NCBI GenBank assembly: GCA_949130485.1 | Contig: OX422200.1 | Span: 1,216,604-1,280,603, forward strand | From: Agelas oroides | Taxonomy: Eukaryota > Porifera > Demospongiae > Agelasida > Agelasidae | Direction of reading: 5' to 3' | DNA length: 64,000 nt | Shown here: positions 29,801 through 40,500 of the stretch, piece by piece | How positions within the stretch are numbered: position 1 is the stretch's first letter | Layout: every line of letters starts with the position of its first letter | Notes under the pieces: model-generated | The model's database searches: none | Seen by the model: only the letters and a program-made list of their open reading frames with translations | Told to the model about the DNA's origin: nothing | Position numbers and translations under genes: made by a program

Positions 29801-32800
29801 TATTGGCTCCTCACTATCTTACAGCCACTTGATAACCTCTCCCTGGGAGGCAGTATTATGCTGCCACTGGTTTTATCTGGCGGGGTGATTCCTGGACAGA
29901 GCAGAAATATGCTGGAGAGCATTCAAATGAACCTTGTGGGCGCCATTAATTTCACAGACTATGAGATGCTGAACCAAAGGACAGTCAACTTTGACATAGA
30001 CGAGCTGTACAATAACTTGACAAGGATTGCAGTACTGCAGTTAAACATGGTAATGATATGAAATTTTTTTAAAAATTCTGTAACTCACCAATATCTAAAC
30101 TGCAAATCTGACACACATTATCACAGTGGTACACAGCAGGCAGATATAGGCATGACAAAATCATATGTATACTGCTTCTCATAACGGTTGCTGCATAGCT
30201 TGCTCAAGGTAGCCACTCATAGCCTCCAACAACTTATGGTGCATTGATCCTCTCTGTCTGCATGTTCAAGGTAGCCACTCATAGCCTCCAACAGCTTATG
30301 GTGCATTGATCCTCTCTGTCTGCATGTTCAAGGTAGCCACTCATAGCCTCCAACAGCTTATGGTGCATTGATCCTCTCTGTCTGCATGTTCAAGGTAGCC
30401 ACTCATAGCCTCCAACAACTTATGGTGCATTGATCCTCTCTGTCTGCATGTTCAAGGTAGCCACTCATAGCCTCCAACAACTTATGGTGCATTGATCCTC
30501 TCAGTCTGCATGTGGTTACAAGACAGTAACAAGTATTGTTTGAGCCATCTTCAGTGCAGTGTGCGAGTGAAAGTCTAAAAAGAAGCAAACTTGATGTACT
30601 TGCTTTCAATTTCTATATGATTACTGAGTGAACCCCACACACTAATATGCTTGTGTTCTTTCTCACTCAGAGCATGGAGGCTGAGGCAAATGATACACTG
30701 ACAGTGCGAACTACTCTAGTGAATGTCAACTGCACACTGCAAGAAATCCAAGAACAGTCGGTACGTTTTCTTGCTCTCCTTGATTCCTCTCCTCCTTCCC
30801 TTACCTCATATTCAAGAACCACATCTTATCAATCCCTTACTGCAGGATTACCTCCAGGAAAACATTACGGTACTGCAGACAACCACACAGAACATCTCTG
30901 TGAGTCTGAAATAGACTAGGATTGATATCTACACCACCACATGATTCCTCCTTGCATGTCAACTATATGCAGGTGTGGGTGAGGGAGGCTCTCGGGGAGC
31001 TAGATGCACTTGTTAACAGAACCAGGGATGTTATTGCTAGGGTGAGTTGAGGGAGTGGGGCCAAGACTTGAGTGAGCACAGTACAAGCCGTGTAGCCTGA
31101 ATTCAAGATAAGTGTCCCACCCATTCCAGGCTCTGATTCTAGTTTGAACTAGCCTCGTACCCATCCTATGAACAGTCTGGGTATGAGGCTAAGTTTGAAC
31201 ACTCGAACACCACCATGAATACCTTTGATTATGTTATTTAGGAGTCTCAGCTGTACATTGGAAGACAAGTTGAGAATGTTAATGACTACCTGGATTATGT
31301 TCAGTATCAGGTGAGTACCCCTGGTAGATGCAGGTATAATTACTGTCAAATACTTGTTTGGTTTGATTCCATACTGCTTTAGGCTCAGAATGAGGTTGGT
31401 CGGTGCCACCCACTTTCAGCAATATACAGTGGCATGTATATTGCTATCTGCAGTGAGACATTGGATGGACTGGTACGTATGTTATCACATGTATACTGGT
31501 AATAGTTACTTTAGAAGTCTAGTTTGCAATTGTTATTCTGCCTCATTATACAACTCATTTCTCTCTGTCTTCCTCTGTTTTTTCTGTGTTTCTCTCCTCT
31601 TCTCTCACTGTCCCCTCTCTCAGAATGGCCTCTGGTTCAGTGTTGGGTGGTGTGTCATTTTCTTTCTCCCTGCCATCATCTTTGGTGTGATCGTCACCAC
31701 TTACTTTAGAAGAGCATCATCAGTTATCCACGACTTCACTGAAGATGACATGTATGGCCTCACATTGCTTGCACACAACAAAACTATAACACACATCTTC
31801 TGAGTCCTATAGTTCTCTCTCTCCCAAGAGAGAGAGAGAACTATAGAGTGGAGAGATAGCCTTGTTCCAGGCTCTCGTGCTGGGATGGGAACAAGGCTAG
31901 GTAGAGAGATAGCCTGGAAATGAGGTCATTAGTGTACCACGGATGACTGACATACCAGCTTTACAGTCATCACACAATTGTAGCAATGTATGCACAAAGT
32001 ATGACAGTTTCTATATTTTCTAAAACTCATAATCATTGTGTAATAGATTAATCTGTTTTCTTACAACAGCTCTCAAAGTGAAGTATACCCAAACAATGGG
32101 ATAGACTACAGGAGGTGAGTGATGTAAAACCATACTGGGCAAGAACACTGATACATCGATAAACTCTTGGCACCGTAATCACGCATTGTTAAGCGCTGGA
32201 AAGGAAAAAGTGCATAATAGCAAGATACGTACATTTAGTATGGGCTTTATTTAGAGTTATGCAGTGACCACATCCAAACCAGTGAGCATAATAGCAAATA
32301 TGTGCTTATAAACGAAATGCGTTTAACAATGTGTGAGTACGGTGTTACCAAATCAAAATGACAGAAGAGTTTCACTTGCGTAAAAACAGAAGCATTCAGT
32401 ACCACAATTGTAAGGGTTGGTGCGGTTCCATAGCAGTCCTAGCTCGGTGATCAGAGATTGCCAGTTTTAACATTCTCTTGTATATCCATCTTACACCAGT
32501 GAACATTAGTGTTAAAACTAAAATACATTTTAGTAAGGCCTAAAACCTTTTAGTACTAAAACTAAAATTGATGCTGCCTTAGTCCATTAATTAAAAACTA
32601 CAACTAAACTAATTTGAAATCACCAAAAAATAGTAGTTAACTACAACTAAAAGTACCGATACTAACCCTTTTTAGATTTAGTAATTAAAACTAAAACTAA
32701 ACTAACAATTTGAATCTGTAGCCTAATTAAACTAAAACTAAACTAGTAGTCCGAACATTAAACTAAAACAACACCTGTGTTTTTACTTGATAATGTTACT

Positions 32801-32971
32801 GTCTTTCTATAACTCCAGGCAATCCATGGCTGCCTTCTTACATGGACAGTAAGTCATGCATCATTCTCACAGTTACTATGCTTCTCTCTGTGCTCATGAC
32901 AAAATAATGATGTGCCATCTTCATTTTACAGGAATGTTGACTTGCCCCATATCCCAAGTACAGAATGGTAG
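23866..32971 (+). CDS. PROM: prominin B (CD133-like pentaspan membrane glycoprotein)
   Basis: Coding exons: 23866-24088, 24361-24485, 25307-25512, 25900-26020, 26349-26415, 26598-26687, 27067-27263, 27445-27577, 27637-27713, 27808-27902, 28601-28753, 28929-29162, 29484-29571, 29825-30049, 30671-30760, 30846-30899, 30973-31041, 31242-31310, 31383-31472, 31624-31751, 32070-32114, 32819-32848, 32932-32971. Frame is kept throughout, giving 882 residues, close to human prominin-1 (865). Domains: signal peptide; TM1 with cysteine-rich turn CCLCCCRLGGQCG and TM2 (exons 3-4, ending GVVFGFVSNQ); extracellular loop 1 with several NxS/T sites; TM3 and TM4 (exons 11-12; GMFGYSR, SHCGAI); loop 2; TM5 (WFSVGWCVIFFLPAIIFGVI) and a tail spread over three small exons. 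Exon phases match prominin C exactly. Confidence 0.92.
24903..24993. mobile_element. hairpin element in prominin B intron 2
   Basis: TAGTCTCATTCCCAG at the left pairs with CTGGGAATGAGACTA at the right; the middle is an inverted repeat of AGCTTTTGTTGCC-like sequence. Confidence 0.75.
26021..26288 (+). repeat. (GGGA)n/(GGAA)n starting at a splice donor
   Basis: The tract begins immediately after the exon 4 donor (gtgagggagaaaggg) and fills much of prominin B intron 4. The homologous intron of prominin C holds a shorter version. Confidence 0.96.
26450..26503. mobile_element. minimal hairpin element (54 bases)
   Basis: TAGTCTCATTCCCAGACCCT and its inverted copy around a loop of about 12 bases; the shortest clean member of the hairpin family here. 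Confidence 0.78.
26712..26988. mobile_element. ~270-base MITE-like element, copy 1
   Basis: Left end CCAAGAGTGCATAAGAACGG; right end CCGCCCATTCTTATGCACTC. Further inverted blocks include TAATAGAAGCC/GGGCTTCTATTGG and TACTAAAAATAGAACACCC. No coding capacity. It lies in prominin B intron 6. Confidence 0.82.
28030..28288. mobile_element. ~260-base MITE-like element, copy 2
   Basis: Same family as 26712-26988, with ends CCAAGAGCGCATAAGGACGG and CCGCCCGTTCTTATGCGCTC; lies in prominin B intron 10. Confidence 0.82.
28451..28495. mobile_element. minimal hairpin, GTAC variant
   Basis: TAGCCTCGTACCCAGG at the left and the shortened arm GTACGAGGCTA at the right, in prominin B intron 10. Confidence 0.65.
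30200..30515 (+). repeat. 62-base minisatellite, 5 copies
   Basis: Unit CAAGGTAGCCACTCATAGCC plus TCCAACAACTTATGGTGCAT and TGATCCTCTCTGTCTGCATGTT. It fills prominin B intron 14, exactly where prominin C carries its Ser/Thr-rich exon. Confidence 0.94.
31148..31192. mobile_element. minimal hairpin element
   Basis: TAGCCTCGTACCCATCC-loop-CTGGGTATGAGGCTA in prominin B intron 17. Confidence 0.7.
31858..31903. mobile_element. minimal hairpin element
   Basis: TAGCCTTGTTCCAGG paired with GGGAACAAGGCTAGG, in the intron after prominin B exon 20. Confidence 0.7.
32517..32775 (+). repeat. degenerate ACTAAAACTAAA repeat
   Basis: A/T-rich region of imperfect ACTAAA units in the intron before prominin B exon 22. 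Confidence 0.75.
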
Positions 32972-33284
32972 CATTCAGTTTTAAAACCACTTGTCAGAAT
33001 ATCACTTAATTGCTAGTTATTATCAGCTGCTGCTATTAAAGAATCAATTGTACACTGCATGTCTCAGATCACATCAATCAATATCCAGTTGAGTTATGCA
33101 ACTGTACCACTGTTTTGATAGCACATGAGTGAAGAACACTTCACTCCAACAATCATGTCTGTAGCTTTCGAGCAATTAGTAACCTACTGCAAATTGGAAG
33201 AATACAGCTATTTATGATTTTGTAACAAGTGTTGGGCTGGCAAAACTACTCATAGCTACAGAACAGTCATTAAAACATTAACTG

Positions 33285-33950
33285 GTTTTCTCCACTTTAA
33301 CTCACCCAAAGAAGGACACAGGATCGAAGGGCTACCAGCAGTTTCTTTCTCTGCCACCATCTCATCCTCGTGAAGCATATAGCCGTGCACTACAAATGAT
33401 ACATCATCAAAACTTTAGCTTCAAAAATCAAGAAGTACAAGATTTGGAATTGGAAATTAGACCCAAAGTATAAAATGAAATGTGAATTTTTTGAAGTTGC
33501 AATTTTTATTTGTAAGGTATGTCAATTGTCATTACCTTAATTAAGTACGAGTAGTTTTTCATTTCATGATCAGTTGGTAGAAATATACACTGATTCAGCT
33601 GGAAGCCCTTTATAGCAACTTCCAGTCTCCATCACAATTGAAGTGTTCCCCTGTGGGTATCATCCATATGTGCAAGACCTCATTCAGTAGTAGCTCCTGT
33701 AGCCTGACATGGTCCTGATGATGATTCTCCCATGCACACTTCACTATAGTCAGTTTTCCGACTCGCAGAAGCCAGAGCGTGAAGCTACTAAAATCTTCTT
33801 CTTCTGCCCAGTACAGGCAGAGGATATTTTTTAACATAAAAAATTTCAAGTGTGAAGTCTTTTTATTACAAAAAGAGATGGCTTGGGGTGACACACATAC
33901 ACTTGAGTTTTGGTCAGCTTGTAGACTCAAGATGCTACTTGCAGTGTTTG
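33285..33950 (-). pseudogene. decayed 3' fragment of PDE12
   Basis: Scattered stretches match the 3' half of PDE12 exon 3 and its flank in the same order and orientation. TTTTCTCCACTTTAACTCA and GAAGGGCTAC correspond to PDE12 at 44938-45010; CAGTTTCTTTCTCTGCC with CTCATCCTC corresponds to 45240-45272; GGTCAGCTTGTAGAC (about 33912) corresponds to 45323-45337. The 33170-33245 flank also resembles 44800-44880. An unrelated insertion of about 500 bases splits it and the frame is broken. It is the leftover of a tandem duplication and is not expected to be functional. The open frame at 33610-34014 crosses it but I do not regard it as a gene. Confidence 0.72.
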
Positions 33951-34037
33951 CGCACAAGCCACGCCCCGCCAACCGAGCACTACACTGTGTGACTATGTCG
34001 CCTCCAAGCGTCACTTCCGGCTCAGATCGTATTTAAC

Positions 34038-34047
34038 GCGCATGCGC
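34038..34047. promoter_or_regulatory. NRF1-like palindrome upstream of prominin C
   Basis: GCGCATGCGC lies about 70 bases before the presumed first-exon donor at 34119, as in prominin B. Flanking bases are also similar (AGAGGGGCATATCTGCA versus AAAGGGGCGTAGCTGCA). Confidence 0.6.
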
Positions 34048-34074
34048 ACTAGAGGGGCATATCTGCAGGGTCCG

Positions 34075-34118
34075 TCTGAACACTGGCGCTTTTGCTGTCT
34101 GCAAGCACTGCCAAGCAG
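34075..34118 (+). other. presumed 5' UTR exon end of prominin C
   Basis: CTGCCAAGCAG followed by donor gtacgt at 34119. Intron sequence after it is similar to prominin B. The coding exon acceptor (tttattcag) lies just upstream of the ATG at 34570. Confidence 0.55.
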
Positions 34119-34569
34119 GTACGTCAAAGTTTTTGCATGGTCTGCTTTTTGAGGCTCCAATGCACTAAAGTGCAGACGGTGAATTATGTATATGTCTAGC
34201 TGGAGAGCTACAGGGTTCACTGACTATGTGTTGTAGACTATGTAGTGATCACTGTACAAAATGCTCATCTTTGCTAAATGTAAAAGGGCTCCAAGAACAG
34301 CGCTTTTTATGGCGTTTAGCTGGCATGACATACATGTCTGGTGTCCTGTGGCAAGAGTTTAGAACTTTAGCATATGGCTGTGTATGTCTGTAATCAAATT
34401 TGGTTGGTGTGACTCTCACCACCTACACTAAAGGCTACTTAACTTATTGCCATGTCAATTAACGACTAACATTTCACGCCCATTAGTACTGTTTTCACCT
34501 CCTACTTGTTGATAAAAGTTTACAATTTCAGACTAAATTGTTACTTTTATTCAGTTCAACAGAAGGGCT

Positions 34570-37500
34570 ATGAAAACGACCATAATAGCCACTCTCCTTG
34601 TGACTGGGTCTGTCTGGAGTTGCATCATCCCTGGTGCAGCTACTCAGAGGGGAGCCAACCAAACATTACCAGCTCAGAGTGATGTCATATCCGCAATGAC
34701 AGCTGCTTCAGATGGCCTGCGTGGCTATTTCAGCATTCCACGCTCTTTTATCAACATGGTGCTACCAGACTCCACACCCTATGGTAAGCATGTGTGCATA
34801 GTTTGTGAAATTATTTGTATCTGTTTGCCAGTTTAGTATGCAATGAAACACTTTTGATCCTGCTCATACTACTGTTTACATGAATACTGCTCCCCTAACA
34901 AAAAAAAGTAATAAACAAAGTTACAGCTTTGGAATTTTTTCTTTAAAAGTAAGACATTTTGGTTATATAGTCACTGTGTTGTCTGTACAAGAATTACTTT
35001 TCTTTCTTCCTGCTCCCATTTTCAGAGCTATTCACTCCTTGGTTCAGCAGGCTAGTTTGGAGCCTACTTGCCAGCTCTCACTCAAATGAGACAGAGAGTG
35101 GAAGTCAGGAGCCTCAACAGCTGTGTGACAACAGCACTGCACCACCGCTTGACAGCAGCATTCAAGAATTTCTAACACAGGTACGTAGCAATGGGTAGGT
35201 GCAGAATAACTATAGTAACAGATAGGTTGCTACCAACACCCCTCATCTTTCTCTCCTTACTTCTACCTCTCTCTTCCCCTTCTCTCCCTCCCCCCATGAG
35301 GTAATAAAAATAAGTCACATACATTATTACATGTTAAAAAGGCAACAGTTTACTCCAAGAAACAACAGGTATTAATTTGTGGGATATTCATATGACATAA
35401 GTGTATATGACCCACTGTGTTGCTGTTAAATGCGAGTCATCTCATTTTCTCCAACTTGGCAAGAGAAAATGTCACACCTCAAGTCATGTTCCCCTAGAAC
35501 ACTTTCCACATCACTGGATCGGAGTTCACATTTCCCAATGGAGTGGGATTTTAAAATATAATAGTTGTGAGGTGAAACTGGTCACAAAGATCAGTGGTGA
35601 AGACTTTGCAAACACCTATTATCACCAGCTGCAGAATTAACTGATTTTGATGGGTCTATGTACACTACACCAATTTATGCCGATTGGTGTGCAATTACAA
35701 TTTTTTTCAGGTTAGCAGTATGCTATTAGATGTAATTAGGGCGCAACTAGACTTTGCACATACTGTAGTATATCAAGAAATAAAATCAAATGTATTTGCT
35801 CTGCATGTAATGACTGCATGGGCAAAAGATTGCGAAAAAGATCAAGACTCACAACTTTAGATGCACACATTTATTGTTACATCCTGATATACAATAAAAA
35901 GTTTGTTGGACTGTTTACAGTACAAATGCTAGCCATTGTATGAGAGAGGTAGGAGCAGTAATCCACTGTGCTGCTAATTAAAGATCCCAAACCAGAGATG
36001 CTTCAAAACAAGTAATTTCACCTCACAGGTACACTGAGATACATAATTTCCATAGCAAGAAATGTGGGGTGCATGTTCTATAGCAAGTACACCAATAGAA
36101 ACACATTAGGTGTTAAGTGCTCTAACATGTAAACCTTGGTACACTAAACTCTGTAATTTCTGTATGCATCTTGGGGTCCAGTTTAAAATTGGTGAATTAA
36201 CACACATGCACCTCCTCCTACCCTCTCCTCCAGTTTATGAGGTGGTTTGTTTCAGTGTCTGTGGTGGTAGCCATTGGCCTCTTGTTGGCTGTCCTCTTCA
36301 CTTGTGGAGGTTGCTTCCTCTGCTGCTGCCGACTGGGTGGACAGTGTGGAGCCAAAGCACATGAGTACCGAAGCAAGTACCAGAGTGTCAAATGTCTGAT
36401 CTTTTCCTCCATCCTTCTGCTGTCCATCTCCATGATCTTGTGAGTGGAAAGTTTTGAAGCCATTGCCATAGCAACAGGGGAAGTAAATTACTACTTCCAG
36501 TTAGTGTGATGATGAAATTGAGCATGTTACCAACTTATCTTTTCCCTCTGCTCTCTCACATGGATTATCATAGTGGGTTGGTGACCAATTCACCATGGTA
36601 ACAGTGTGTGTGTGACATTCTCTCCACCTGCAGTCTTGGTGTTGTGTTTGGTTTTGTAAGCAACCAGAAGGTTTCTGACAGCATCAGCGGGTTTGAAAAC
36701 ACTGCCAGCTCTGCCCTACAAGATGGAGTCAATTACCTCAATGATACTCTCAATGTGAGGGAGAAAGGGAGGGAGGGAGGGAGGGAGGGAGGGAGGGAGG
36801 GAGGGAGGGAGGGAGGGAGGGAGGGAGGGAGGGAGGGAGGGAGGGAGGGAGGGAGGGAGGGAGGGAGGGGAAGAGAGAAAAAGGAAATGTTACTCTATTA
36901 TTAATTTTTTTTCTGGCCTGCAGCAAGTGACATTCATTGCAACTGACCAATTCACCGTGGCTACAGACAGAATTGTCAACAATATTCAGAGTATGTAGTA
37001 GCATGTTCCTGTGATGTTAACTTAGCACTTTGGTGATCCTGTACTAGTACATGTACCTTGTGTTTGCAAACACTGATTGTCAATGATTTGACACTGACCA
37101 ACACATCGTTCTCTGCCACAGACATAGGGACAGTACTGGGTGGCTCAATACATAACCAGTTGGAAAATGATGTCAACTCTGCATTCAATCAAATTACAGA
37201 TGTTCTTAACAGTAAGTGATGCTTGCTGTAACAAGGACCAAATGGACTATTCAGTGTTCAGAGTTTGGAATGAATCTGCAGCTCACTTATACTAGCTAGG
37301 GTTTGGAATAACTGCATGATAAACACTGTTCCCTAGAAAGAAGCTAGGAGATGTAACGTGTTAATATCGCTCACTACCTCTGTAGCAATTGAGATGATCC
37401 ATGATGCACTGTTCCCTAGATAATGTAAAAAGACAAAGAAGCTGGGAGATGTAACATGTTTATATCACTATCTCTGTAGCAATTGAGGCAGTGTATGATG

Positions 37501-40500
37501 CAGCTCGCAATGTCAATACCACGGTGACACAGCTCTCAGAGCTCCAGACCCAGCTCAATGTCTCCCTCTCTGAGCTGAGGGAGGGACTTCACAACCTCTC
37601 AATGAATTGCACAGCTGGGACATGCGACTTGGTGCCATCCCCTGACAGCGTCGATCTTGCAGTAGACTGGAGTTCAGTACGTACATCCACACTGGAAATG
37701 TCTAGATGTCGGTTCTGAGACAGTACCTACGTAGCCTCATTCCAGGCTCCCCCGCTTCGGAACAATGAACCCCACCATCACGATTGCCATGTTTGCATTC
37801 CGGAGCGGGGGAGCCTGGGAAGGAGGCTGGTGCCTACAATGCACACATACATGTCAGTAAGGCTTGGTATGTAACCTTAAACCATGCAGCTTGTGTTAAG
37901 GTTCAAAAATTTGCATGCTATAGTTAACAGGGCGTATGTGATATTCCATGTGCTACTTGTGTGTAGGTGGAGAACATGACAGGTGTCTTGGAAGTATTGG
38001 AGGAGATAGACGTGGGTGGAATCCGGGTGGCTATCAGAAATGCAACCCAAGTCTTCAACAACATTGATGCTTTACTTACTGCACAAACAAACAACATTGG
38101 TAAGGAAAAGTGGTGTGGTTTGCTTTAAGAAGTAGTGTTTAGTAATATTTCTTTTGTCATTTCAGACATCAATTCTGCGCTACTTGAATCTCAGGAGAGA
38201 ATACAGAATGTCATTGGTGGCGTACAGAACACTATCAACAATGTGAGTAAGAAAAGATATCCATCCAGAGCTTGATATCAAAATGCTTGGGTATTAGGAA
38301 TACCGATCACAGCTAGTTTACGTTCTTGCATACATACCTCCAGATTACATCTGATGGGGGAATAGCTGACCAAGCGCAAGATGGCATTACAGCTTTTTTT
38401 GGCAGCAGTGGTGTAGTACTGATGTACGATAGAATCAGGTACACGACATCATTGTTACATATATTATACGAGTGTGGTAGTTAGATATCAGTAGTGTGTG
38501 AGATATATATGTTTTGTCTTTCCCAGGCTTCCTACCATCTACTTTTTTGATTGCTTTTTGCAGTATGCAAAAACAATGGGGAAAACCCGCATCATCACAT
38601 GAGTGACATAAATTAGCCTTATACCCGAGGAGGCAAAGTGACTTTTCCTCCTCCAATATGGTCTGGATACGAGGCTAGACATAAATATACGTAGACAGAT
38701 AGGGAACAGGTCCAGTGCCTTGTTTATTTAGCATTCATGGCTAATCATTCAAGTAGACTGATCGTAAGTAAGTAACGAGGCTGGATGACGTGATCTATTG
38801 CGTGCTGTACTGCAGGTATGGGGTGGCTGCTGGGCTACTCTCACTGATTGTGATTGTTTTGGTGATCTTCTTGGTCGGGATGTTTGGTGGAATGTTTGGC
38901 TACTCAAGAAAAGCTCAACCATTTGAGAGAAGCTCCCTCTCTCACTGTGGAGCAATCCTGTTGCTGCTGTAAGCCTATTCTCCCACACACACACACACAT
39001 GGTCATGTTGAGTGTCATAGTGGGTGTGTAGATAACGAATAGGAGTCTTGATTACATTCTTTTCTGCATCATTGTTTGTGTTCTTCTCAGGGGTGTGGCA
39101 GTATGCTTTCTCATAGTTGGGCTGCTGCTGACTTTCTCAGCACTCTTCTATCTACTTGGGACAGCCCTCCAGATGGTCTGTAATGATGTTAGTCCCCCTG
39201 ACTATGTCGTGTTCCATGAAGTGACAGACAAGCCCTCACTGTGGGGCGGGAGGACACTGGTTGGGGCCGTCACGGCAAGCACCATTGGCCTCCCTATCAA
39301 CATCAGCCTTGCCAACTTCCTCAGGTATGACAGTTAAAGAAAGATTCATTCCTCACCACCTCATCCACCATTTTATTTTGTAGTGGGTGTTTTAAATACT
39401 GTTCTCATGTCATGCTAAAAACATTAAGTATTTTGTTCTCAAGCCCTAGGCTACCTGTAGAATAGGTCATAGTGCACATACATACTCTAAATAACTGTAA
39501 CTTAACTGTTGTCCAATGATAACATTCAGACCAGTTGTCTTCCCTGACAAATTAACCAATCCTAGCTGCACCGTACATATCATCTCTGAAATGACCACCA
39601 TAATACTCCCCCCCCCCCTCCCAAATGAAGTGAGTGTGAGAGCAATGGACCACTGTGGCAAGCACTACAGGCAGACAGGATCATCGACTTGAACACCACC
39701 CTGTCCAGCTTCACTAGAGTAAGTGAAGGGGTTGACCCTTTTGTAGTGGCCTCTGGCATCCTTTTTCTCACCAGACCTGCCTCACTATTTCCTCCTTGGT
39801 TCTCTTCCTTCCTCCCTTCATCCTCCCCCCACAGAACCACATTATGTTTGCATTAGTATTTGCATACGTATGGTTTTGGTATCAGACCCCAAGTTGCACT
39901 TTCAAAGTGCGTACTTATCTCATTGTCCTACAGCCACTCGAAAATTTTTCTCTGGGAGACAGTTTTACACTACCACTGTTTTCATCTGGTGGGCTGATTC
40001 CTGGACAGAGCAGACATAGGTTGGAGGGTATTCAACTGAACGTTGTGGCCGCCATTAACTTCACAGACTATGAGAGACTGCTGAACCAAAGAACGGTCAA
40101 GTTTGATATAGAAGTGGTGTACAACAACCTGACAAGGATTGCATCACTGCAGTCAAATATGGTACCTACATTAATTAGTTATGCTACACTGTTATCATAA
40201 GCATGTTCACAGATGCTGACATTTTCCGTGTCATGACAGCAAACAATAGTTGTAGAGAGAGAGTGTGAACAACTCACCAATATTGTTCTCATGGCTCTAT
40301 CTAGATTCTAGGTAACTTAATCTATATGACTTTTTGTACTACTGTGTAATGCACCAAATTAGCAGTTTGCTGCTTCCCATAATGATTACATAGGATGTTT
40401 CAGCCACCTCTACACCTCATCCCACTGCAAGTCCTGTCTCCAGAACTGATCCCACTACAAGTCCAGTCTCCACAACCGACAGCACTACAAGTCCAGCCTC

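Noticed and set aside
33610-34014. 134-residue minus-strand frame as a gene
   Set aside because: It crosses the decayed PDE12 fragment and an unrelated insertion, has no recognisable domain, and ends in the prominin C promoter.
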